DNA from: Candidatus Flavonifractor intestinigallinarum
GTDB taxonomy: Bacteria > Bacillota > Clostridia > Oscillospirales > Oscillospiraceae
NCBI GenBank assembly: GCA_019119165.1
Contig: DWXO01000021.1
Span: 33,172 to 97,171 of the forward strand
Length of the DNA stretch: 64,000 nt
Reading direction: 5' to 3'
Of this stretch, positions 57,573-64,000 are shown piece by piece. The notes beneath the pieces are model-generated. The model saw only the letters and a program-made list of their open reading frames with translations. It did not search any database and was not told where the DNA came from. How positions within the stretch are numbered: position 1 is the first letter of the stretch; every line of letters starts with the position of its first letter. The position numbers and the translations under genes are program-made.

Positions 57573-59644
57573 GCTACACCCAGAACCGGGAGCTCAGCTG
57601 GCTGGCCTTTGACCAGCGGGTGCTGGAGGAGGCGGCGGACCCCTCCGTGCCGCTGATGGAGCGGCTGCGCTTTCTCTCCATCTTCACCAGCAACCTGGAC
57701 GAGTTCTTCATGGTGCGGGTGGGGAGCCTGACGGACCTGGCCCTGGTGGCCCCGGACGCCCGGGAAAACAAGGGCGGATTCTCCCCGGCGGAACAACTGC
57801 GGCGGATCTATGCCGCCGTGGTGCCGCTGATCCGGCAGCGGGACCAGGTATACCGGGAGCTGATGGAGGCCCTGGCGGAACATGGGGTGGCGGATATCCC
57901 CTACAAGGAGCTGAAAAACGGCGAGCGGGAGTATGTGCGGGCCTGGTACCGGGAGGCCATGCGCCCGCTGCTGATGCCCCAGATCATCGACCCCAGCCAC
58001 CCCTTTCCCCACCTGAAGAACAAGACCCTGTACGCCGCCGCCCTGCTGCGGGAGGGAGACAAGCGGCGGCTGGGCATCGTGGGGGTGCCGGATGTGGTGC
58101 CGCCCATCGTGCTGCTGCCGGGCCGTCCCGGCGCCTTTGTGCGGACGGAGGACATTCTGGCCCACCACCTGCGGAAGATCTTCAAGATCTATCAGATCGA
58201 GGAGCAGGCGGTGGTGTCCGTCACCCGGAACGCGGACATCAGCTATGATGAGGCCATGGACCAGGAGGATCTGGACCTGCGCGCCCAGATGACCAAGCTG
58301 CTGCGCCAGCGGGAGCGGCTGGCCCCGGTGCGGCTGGAGATGCAGGGGGAGGCCCCGGCTCTGCAGGCCATGCTGCTCCGGCGGCTGAGGCTGACGGCGG
58401 AGCAGAGCTATGTGTGCGCCTGCCCGCTGGTGCTGAAATACGCCTACCAGCTGGACAGCCTGGACAGCGCCCTCTTTTACCCGCCCCACGCGCCGGCATA
58501 TCCCGCCTGGCTGGATCGGGAGGTGCCCATGTGGGAGCAGATCCGCCAGCGGGACGTGCTGCTGTTCTATCCCTACCACTCCATGCAGCCGTTTCTGGAC
58601 CTGCTGCGCCAGAGCGCCGCGGACCCGGCGGTGGTGTCCATCCAGATGACCATTTACCGGGTGGCGGGGAAGTCCGCTGTCATCAAGCACCTGTGCGCCG
58701 CGGCGGAGAACGGCAAGGCCGTGACGGTGCTGGTGGAGCTGCGGGCCCGCTTTGACGAGGGCAACAACATCACCTGGGCCCGGGAGCTGGAGGAGGCCGG
58801 GTGCCGGGTGATCTACGGACCCGCCGGCTACAAGTGCCACGGCAAGATCTGCCTCATCACCCGAAAGGAGAAGACGGGGCTCAGCTATGTGACCCAGATC
58901 GGCACGGGCAATTACAACGAAAAGACCGCGGCGCTGTACACAGACTTCTCCCTGCTGACGGCGGACCGGACCGTTGCCGCCGACGGCGTGGCCTTTTTCC
59001 AGAATATGCTGATCGGCGACCTGCGGGGCAGCTACGGCAAGCTGCTGGTGGCGCCGGTGTCCCTGAAGCAGACCCTGCTGCGGCTCATCGACGGGGAGAT
59101 CGCCCGGGGCGACCGGGGGCGGATCATCCTGAAGACCAACGCCGTCACGGAGCGGGAGCTGATCGACAAGCTGGCGGAGGCCTCCCAGGCGGGGGTGCGG
59201 GTGGACCTGATCGTCCGGGGCATCTGCTGCCTGGTGCCCGGCGTGCCGGGCAAGACGGACCACATCACCGTGACCAGCATTGTGGGGCAGTTTCTGGAGC
59301 ACTCCCGCATCTACTGCTTCGGGGAGGGCACCCTGCGGCAGATGTACTTATCCTCCGCGGACATCATGACCCGGAATCAGGAGCGGCGGGTGGAGATCGC
59401 CTGCCCGGTGGAGAGTCAGGAGGCGCGGGACTTCCTCTCCGACTATCTGGCCCGGCTCCTGGGGGACAACGTGAAGGCCCGGCGGCTGCTGCCGGACGGG
59501 CGCTTTGTCCGGGTGGAGCGGGGCGGCGCGGCGCCGGTTTCCGTCCAGCAGTTCTATCTGGACCATCCCCCCCAGATGCGGGCCACGGAGCGGGGAAAGG
59601 GCGGCGGCTGGAGACTGCCGCGGCTGTTCCGGAAGCGGAAGTAA
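57542..59644 (+). CDS. ppk: Polyphosphate kinase
   Basis: Reversibly polymerises the gamma-phosphate of ATP into polyphosphate. It has 700 residues from a GTG start at 57542 (GGGAGGG upstream, inside ppx). Domains in order: N-terminal helical (NRELSWLAFDQRVLEEA), head domain, and two phospholipase-D-like catalytic domains. IYRVAGKSAVIKHLCAAAENG (in parts) and AGYKCHGKICLI carry the autophosphorylated His, GTGNYNEKTAALYTDFSL the phosphate site, and FLEHSRIYCFGEG the second His. The polyP function links to pst at the left end of the window. A strong terminator follows. Confidence 0.95.
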   Translation: MSQAAERWDLSYTQNRELSWLAFDQRVLEEAADPSVPLMERLRFLSIFTSNLDEFFMVRVGSLTDLALVAPDARENKGGFSPAEQLRRIYAAVVPLIRQRDQVYRELMEALAEHGVADIPYKELKNGEREYVRAWYREAMRPLLMPQIIDPSHPFPHLKNKTLYAAALLREGDKRRLGIVGVPDVVPPIVLLPGRPGAFVRTEDILAHHLRKIFKIYQIEEQAVVSVTRNADISYDEAMDQEDLDLRAQMTKLLRQRERLAPVRLEMQGEAPALQAMLLRRLRLTAEQSYVCACPLVLKYAYQLDSLDSALFYPPHAPAYPAWLDREVPMWEQIRQRDVLLFYPYHSMQPFLDLLRQSAADPAVVSIQMTIYRVAGKSAVIKHLCAAAENGKAVTVLVELRARFDEGNNITWARELEEAGCRVIYGPAGYKCHGKICLITRKEKTGLSYVTQIGTGNYNEKTAALYTDFSLLTADRTVAADGVAFFQNMLIGDLRGSYGKLLVAPVSLKQTLLRLIDGEIARGDRGRIILKTNAVTERELIDKLAEASQAGVRVDLIVRGICCLVPGVPGKTDHITVTSIVGQFLEHSRIYCFGEGTLRQMYLSSADIMTRNQERRVEIACPVESQEARDFLSDYLARLLGDNVKARRLLPDGRFVRVERGGAAPVSVQQFYLDHPPQMRATERGKGGGWRLPRLFRKRK

Positions 59645-59651
59645 AAAACAG

Positions 59652-59686
59652 CAGGAGCGGGAGCCCCTAGGGGCTCCCGCTCCTGA
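59652..59686. terminator. Terminator of ppx-ppk, shared with the IclR gene
   Basis: 16-bp perfect stem (CAGGAGCGGGAGCCCC with its complement, TA loop). Leftward it is followed by a T-rich run (TTTTTTAC), so it suits the IclR gene; rightward termination is probably less efficient. Confidence 0.75.
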
Positions 59687-59706
59687 CAGTTGGAAAACAG
59701 GCCGCG

Positions 59707-60471
59707 TCACGGCCGTCCGCCCATCAGGCGGGAGATGTTGGCGGCAGTGGCCTTCACGGCACGGGTCATCACGTCCAGCTCCTCTTTCATGCGGAAGGTG
59801 GGACCGGCGATGCTGACCGCCGCCACCACCGTCTGGTCCAGACCGAAGATGGGGGCGCCCACACAGATCAGGCCGGGCTCGATCTCCCCGTCGTCAATGG
59901 CGAAGCCGTTGATCCGGGCTTGGGCCAGCTGCTCCCGCAGCAGGTCCGGGGAGAAGACGGTGTGGTCCGTCAGCCGCTGCATCTGGGGCAGGTCCCGGCA
60001 GTAGGCGTCCACATAAGCGGGATCATGAAAGGCCAGCATGATCTTGCCGCCGCTGGTGGCATGGGCCGGGGCCCGGGTGCCCACCTTCGTGTTGCACACC
60101 ACGGAGCGGAAGGTCTCCACCTTGTCCAGATAAAAGATCTCCCGGTCCAGCATCACGCTGAGGTTGATGGTCTCCTTCACGGTGGCGGACAGCTTTTCCA
60201 GCTCCGGCCGGGCGGTGCTGCGCAGATCGGAGTGGCTGAGGACGGTGCTGGAGAGCAGCAGGAGACGGGGACCCACCCGGTAGCTCTTGCGGACGGGATC
60301 CTGGACCAAATAGCCCCGGTCTGTGAGGGTGGAGAGCTGGCGGTGGACGGTGGTGGTGGGCAGGTCCAACTGCTCCACCAGGCGCTTCAGCGTCCATTCC
60401 GTCTCGTTGTCCATGAAGCACTCCAAAATCTCCAGGGCGCGGAGGATGCTGGATACCTGTTCTTTCGCCAT
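59707..60471 (-). CDS. IclR-family transcriptional regulator
   Basis: 254-residue regulator: N-terminal winged helix (about 4-65; SSILRALEILECFMDNE, LVEQLDLPTTTVHRQLSTL) and C-terminal IclR effector domain with RSVVCNTKVGTRAPAHATSGGK (in parts, about 125-146), GFAIDDGEIEPGLICVGAPIF (in parts) and AAVSIAGPTFRM. It is divergent from an alanine symporter-aminotransferase-PFOR series and shares a control region with it, so it probably regulates that set in response to an organic acid such as pyruvate or an amino acid. AAGGAGCGG lies before ATG. Confidence 0.92.
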   Translation of the reverse strand: MAKEQVSSILRALEILECFMDNETEWTLKRLVEQLDLPTTTVHRQLSTLTDRGYLVQDPVRKSYRVGPRLLLLSSTVLSHSDLRSTARPELEKLSATVKETINLSVMLDREIFYLDKVETFRSVVCNTKVGTRAPAHATSGGKIMLAFHDPAYVDAYCRDLPQMQRLTDHTVFSPDLLREQLAQARINGFAIDDGEIEPGLICVGAPIFGLDQTVVAAVSIAGPTFRMKEELDVMTRAVKATAANISRLMGGRP

Positions 60472-60892
60472 AAATTGGCCGCTCCTTTTTGTCGATATAT
60501 AGAAACATTCTAACTTGACAAATATTTGTTTATACTATATCATAATCCACAAGGAAAGAAAACAGGATCCGTAATTTTCCGTGGAAATGCTTTGCGTCAG
60601 GCCGCAGCTGCGGCTTTGGTTTTTGACGCATTTTTGGAAAACGATCCCGTTCTACGGAAAAGCTGCCGCTTTTTTGGACGCATGTCCAGAAAAGACCGGC
60701 AGCTTTGACAATTCTACCCAAAGGAATTTGCTTCCACTATACGGAATTTTGAGAATCAGGCAAGTTATGCGGCTGGCCGCATATCGAATATAGGAGGAAA
60801 GGAGGAGCCGGGGAAGCCACGGGGAAGGGCTTCCCGACAGACGATTCAGCCCAGCGAAAATGGAGCGCAAGAAGTTATTTGGGAGGTAGAAT
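60472..60892. promoter_or_regulatory. Divergent control region and long leader of the alanine operon
   Basis: 421 bp without a gene. Rightward promoter TTGACA (60515-60520), 17 bp, TATCAT (60538-60543). A leftward promoter (TTGTCA, 16 bp, TATATC) overlaps it for iclR. The 12-bp palindrome ACAAATATTTGT (60518-60529) lies in both. The rightward leader of about 340 bases can form GCCGCAG/CTGCGGC (60601-60614), a 48-base hairpin (60659-60706: 10-bp base, bulge, 11-bp top with a GCAT loop) and ATGCGGC-TG-GCCGCAT (60767-60782). Confidence 0.7.
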
Positions 60893-62320
60893 ATGTTTAT
60901 CATCGACATCATGATGGCGATTTCCAACTGGCTGTGGGGATGGCCGCTTCTGATCCTGACATCCGCAGTCGCCGTGTACCTGTCCATCCGCTTTAAGTTC
61001 TTCCAGTTCACCAAGTTCGGGCACGCCCTCAAGAACACTCTGGGCAAAATTTTTGAGAAGGGTGATGGCGAGGGCGACGTGTCGCCCTTCCAGGCCTGCT
61101 GCACAGCTCTGGCCTCCACGCTTGGCGTGGGCAATATCGCGGGCGTTTCCATCGCCATTGCCACCGGCGGCCCCGGCGCTGTGTTCTGGATGTGGCTGGT
61201 GGCCCTCATGGGCTTCATCGTGAAGTTCTCCGAGATCACCCTGGGCATGGCCTACCGGGAGCAGGATCCCGAGACCGGCAAGTGGCACGGCGGCTTCTAC
61301 TGGTATGTCCGCCGGGGCCTGGGCAAGAACTGGAAGTGGCTGGGCATTATCTGGGCGATCATTCTGGGCTGCGCCATGGTGTTTGCTCCCGCTGTGCAGA
61401 TTAACTCCGTGGTAGAGGCCGTCAGAACTTCCTTTGATATCCCGCCCATCATCATTGGTGTGATTTCTGCTGTGTTGATGTTTGTTGTCCTGATCGGCGG
61501 CATCAAGAGCCTCTCCCACTTTGCGGAGGTTGTAGTGCCCTTTATGGCGCTGGCCTATACCATTGTCAGCATCATCATCCTGATCATGTCCGCCGGAAAA
61601 ATCCCCGGCATCTTCGGCATGATCTTCCAGTATGCGTTCACGCCCATGGCTGCCACTGGCGGTTTTGCCGGCTCAACCGTGGTGCTGGCCATCCGCTGGG
61701 GCCTGGCCCGCGGTGTGTATTCCAATGAGGCCGGTACCGGCATGGCGCCGCTGGCCCACTCCTCCTCTTCTGCCAACCACCCGGTGAAGCAGGGCCTGTG
61801 GGGCATCACCGAGGTGTTTGTGGACACCATCATCGTCTGCACCATGACCGCTCTGGTGGTTCTGTGCTCTGGTGCCTGGACTTCCGGCGAGACGGGTGCT
61901 GCCCTGACTGCCACCGCATTCGGCACTGCCCTCGGCAATCAGATGCTGGGCACGATTTTCGTCACCATCATCATCGCCCTCTTTGCGTTCACCACAGCCC
62001 TGGTGAATGTCTACTACGGTGAGATTTGCCTGAGCGCTCTGAAGCTCGACAAGCTGACGATCCCCTACCGGATCCTGGGCTGTGCATTTGCCATCATTGG
62101 TTCTGTGGGTGCCCTCAGCGTGCTGTGGAATCTCTTTGACTTCTTCTTCGGCGTCTGCGCCGTTCTGAACCTGATCGTGTGCTTCTTGATGCGCAAGCAG
62201 ATCGGCGCGCTGATCAAGGATTATCTGGCCCGGCTGAAGTCCGGCAAGTGGGAGCCCACCAGCGAGGCGGCGTCCAACGCCATCCCGGAGCTGTGGGTAA
62301 ACAACGAGTCCAGAGAGTAA
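60893..62320 (+). CDS. Sodium:alanine symporter (AGCS family)
   Basis: Na+-coupled importer of alanine or glycine in the cytoplasmic membrane. It has 475 residues with about eleven hydrophobic segments. AGCS features: VYLSIRFKFFQFTKFGHALKNT (in parts), the signature STLGVGNIAGVSIAIATGGPGAVFWMW (in parts, about 78-104), RRGLGKNWKWLGI, and WGLARGVYSNEAGTGMAPLAHSSS (in parts, about 263-286), which resembles the substrate-site helix of known alanine carriers. GGGAGGTAGAAT precedes the ATG. It is first in a co-directional set with an aminotransferase and PFOR. Confidence 0.94.
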   Translation: MFIIDIMMAISNWLWGWPLLILTSAVAVYLSIRFKFFQFTKFGHALKNTLGKIFEKGDGEGDVSPFQACCTALASTLGVGNIAGVSIAIATGGPGAVFWMWLVALMGFIVKFSEITLGMAYREQDPETGKWHGGFYWYVRRGLGKNWKWLGIIWAIILGCAMVFAPAVQINSVVEAVRTSFDIPPIIIGVISAVLMFVVLIGGIKSLSHFAEVVVPFMALAYTIVSIIILIMSAGKIPGIFGMIFQYAFTPMAATGGFAGSTVVLAIRWGLARGVYSNEAGTGMAPLAHSSSSANHPVKQGLWGITEVFVDTIIVCTMTALVVLCSGAWTSGETGAALTATAFGTALGNQMLGTIFVTIIIALFAFTTALVNVYYGEICLSALKLDKLTIPYRILGCAFAIIGSVGALSVLWNLFDFFFGVCAVLNLIVCFLMRKQIGALIKDYLARLKSGKWEPTSEAASNAIPELWVNNESRE

Positions 62321-62339
62321 ACGCATACCTGCCGCAAAT

Positions 62340-62372
62340 TTGGTGTACCCGTCCTGTGGGCGGGTGCACCAA
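62340..62372 (+). promoter_or_regulatory. Intercistronic hairpin between symporter and aminotransferase genes
   Basis: 12-bp stem (TTGGTGTACCCG with CGGGTGCACCAA, one G-T pair) and 9-base loop, no T-run. It likely tunes relative mRNA stability within the operon. Confidence 0.5.
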
Positions 62373-62411
62373 GTGAGCGCGTGAGAAGACGATCAAAAGG
62401 AGATGTTACCA

Positions 62412-63593
62412 ATGGAACAGGAACTGCGCATTTCCCAGCGGGCGAAGCAGTATCCGGCGTCCGGCATCCGGAAGATGTTTGATCTGGCGGCCCAGTACCC
62501 GGAGGCGATCAAGCTGACGGTGGGCGAACCCAACTTCGACACACCCCAGTACATCAAGGACGCGGCGAAGAGAGCCCTGGACGAGGGGCAGACCCACTAC
62601 GCGCCCAACGCCGGCACCACGGAGCTGCGGGAGGCGGTGGCCGCCAAGTACCGGAAGCAGTACTGGGAGGGCTATACCAAAGACCACGTCATCATCACCG
62701 TGGGGGCCATGGAGGGACTGTTCCTGGCCATGATGACGCTGCTGGACCCGGGCGATGAAATTCTGGTGCCGGATCCCTGCTTCCCCAACTACTACGGGCA
62801 GGCCAGCAGCATCGGCGCCAGGGCGGTGCCCGTCCCCACATATGAGGAATACGACTACCGGATCCAGGCGGCGGATATCGAGAAGGCCGTCACGCCCCGG
62901 ACCCGGGCGATCCTGCTGAACTCCCCCTGCAATCCCACCGGAGCGGTGCTGACGAAGGAGGATATCCTGGCCATCGCCGAGGTGGTGAAGAAGCATGACC
63001 TGTGGGTGCTGACAGACGAGCCCTATGACGCCATCGTGTACGACGGCATCCAGCCGTACAGCATGGCCCAGGTGCCCGAGATGCGGGATCGCGTGATGGT
63101 GCTGAACAGCTTCTCCAAGTCCTACGCCATGACCGGCTGGCGGATCGGCTACCTGGTGGCACCGGAGCCGGGGTACATCAAGAAAATGGCGCAGCTGCAG
63201 GAGGGCGTGGCCTCCTGTGTGTCCACATTCACCCAGGCGGCGGCGGTGGAGGCCCTGAAGAGCACGGCGTGCGTGGATCAGATGGTGGCGGACTACACCC
63301 GCCGCCGGGACATTCTGGTGGACGGACTCAACGCCATCCCCGGCATCACCTGCAAGAAGTCCGCGGGCAGCTTCTACGCCTTCCCCAACATCAAGGCCTT
63401 CGGCAAGACCTCCCAGGCGTTTGCGGAGGAGCTGCTGGAGAACGCCGGGGTGGTGACGGTGCCCGGATCCGCCTTCGGCGACATGGGCGAGGGCTATCTG
63501 CGGCTGGTATTCGCCAACTCCGACGAAAACCTGCAGGAGGCGGTGCGCCGGATCGCCGACTATGTGGCCCGGGCCTATCCCGGTATGAAGTAA
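62412..63593 (+). CDS. PLP-dependent aminotransferase, class I/II
   Basis: 393-residue fold-type I aminotransferase of the aspartate/aromatic/alanine group. Conserved parts: KLTVGEPNFDTPQYI (about 36-50), ITVGAMEGLF, NSPCNPTGAVLTKEDI (Asn and Pro near PLP), DEPYDAIVYDG, the PLP-lysine motif NSFSKSYAMTGWRIGYL (about 236-252) and the carboxylate Arg in GYLRLVFANS. The ATG at 62412 is chosen because AAAAGGAG fits it better than the ATG at 62403. Between an alanine importer and PFOR, it most plausibly deaminates alanine (or a related amino acid) to pyruvate; the substrate is inferred from context. Confidence 0.9.
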   Translation: MEQELRISQRAKQYPASGIRKMFDLAAQYPEAIKLTVGEPNFDTPQYIKDAAKRALDEGQTHYAPNAGTTELREAVAAKYRKQYWEGYTKDHVIITVGAMEGLFLAMMTLLDPGDEILVPDPCFPNYYGQASSIGARAVPVPTYEEYDYRIQAADIEKAVTPRTRAILLNSPCNPTGAVLTKEDILAIAEVVKKHDLWVLTDEPYDAIVYDGIQPYSMAQVPEMRDRVMVLNSFSKSYAMTGWRIGYLVAPEPGYIKKMAQLQEGVASCVSTFTQAAAVEALKSTACVDQMVADYTRRRDILVDGLNAIPGITCKKSAGSFYAFPNIKAFGKTSQAFAEELLENAGVVTVPGSAFGDMGEGYLRLVFANSDENLQEAVRRIADYVARAYPGMK

Positions 63594-63606
63594 GTTCCCT
63601 GGAGAG

Positions 63607-63638
63607 CCGTCCGCTGCCCCGCAAAGGGCAGCGGACGG
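63607..63638 (+). promoter_or_regulatory. Hairpin between aminotransferase and PFOR genes
   Basis: Perfect 13-bp stem (CCGTCCGCTGCCC with its complement), 6-base loop, no T-run. It may allow read-through into nifJ. Confidence 0.55.
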
Positions 63639-63644
63639 TGTTGA

Positions 63645-64000
<356 letters not shown>

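Noticed and set aside
55460..59644. Prophage or conjugative element starting at the recombinase
   Set aside because: The genes on both sides are chromosomal metabolism (EEP hydrolase, ppx, ppk) and no phage or transfer genes are present.

Overview
The window is a gene-dense stretch of bacterial chromosome, roughly 60% G+C, with 54 protein genes and no rRNA or tRNA gene that I could see. Gene content points to an anaerobic, probably spore-forming gut Clostridium of the Oscillospiraceae type (Flavonifractor / Pseudoflavonifractor / Intestinimonas-like). The pointers are a butyryl-CoA gene cluster (crt-hbd-bcd-etfBA), a bile salt hydrolase, SpoVB- and SpoVK-like proteins, oxygen-independent class II and class III ribonucleotide reductases, the start of a pyruvate:ferredoxin oxidoreductase, strong AGGAGG-type ribosome binding sites and near-consensus sigma-A promoters. 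The genus is inference; no marker gene fixes it.

Layout. 1-5.1 kb: phosphate uptake (pstS, pstC cut by the window edge) behind Pho-box-like repeats, pyrophosphatase, UDP-galactopyranose mutase and a glycosyltransferase. 5.1-8.4 kb: membrane proteins (DUF554, SpoVB-like flippase, CPBP protease). 8.6-12 kb: class II ribonucleotide reductase and bile salt hydrolase. 12.3-17.4 kb: the butyrate cluster. 17.5-24 kb: an EamA exporter, a DUF6514 small protein, a Na+-coupled transporter with a long structured leader, a polysaccharide deacetylase, DUF2461 and a VanW protein. 24-28.7 kb: an XpaC-family protein, a possible small RNA, a zinc-ribbon/Big2 membrane protein and a SpoVK-like AAA+ ATPase. 28.8-38.7 kb: housekeeping genes (murI, DUF1934, argS, a membrane glycosyltransferase, a homocysteine methyltransferase, nrdD, an RlmI-like methyltransferase). 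38.7-41.4 kb: proline synthesis (proB-proA, leftward). 41.5-47.3 kb: glycolytic operon trmL-pgk-tpiA-gpmI-eno. 47.6-49.6 kb: XRE membrane regulator and pta. 49.8-59.6 kb: LysM-G5-M23 peptidase, two divergent LacI regulators, an EEP-family enzyme, a solitary tyrosine recombinase and a ppx-ppk polyphosphate pair. 59.7-64 kb: an IclR regulator divergent from an alanine symporter, an aminotransferase and a pyruvate:ferredoxin oxidoreductase (cut by the edge), together a likely amino acid-to-acetyl-CoA route.

The genes fit one metabolic picture: sugar to pyruvate by lower glycolysis, amino acids to pyruvate by transamination, pyruvate to acetyl-CoA by the ferredoxin oxidoreductase, then butyrate through crt-hbd-bcd-etfBA or acetate through Pta. 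Thiolase, the terminal butyrate enzymes and ackA are not in the window.

The most unusual signal is a repeated architecture at the 3' ends of three highly expressed genes (crt, gpmI, eno). Each intact gene is followed by about 155-167 bp of palindrome-rich non-coding DNA and then by a second copy of the gene's own last codons. The extra copies of crt and gpmI differ only at silent positions; the eno copy has decayed. This looks like a recurrent insertion that carried its own replacement gene end. A second strong signal is paired NrdR-type boxes in front of both ribonucleotide reductase genes.
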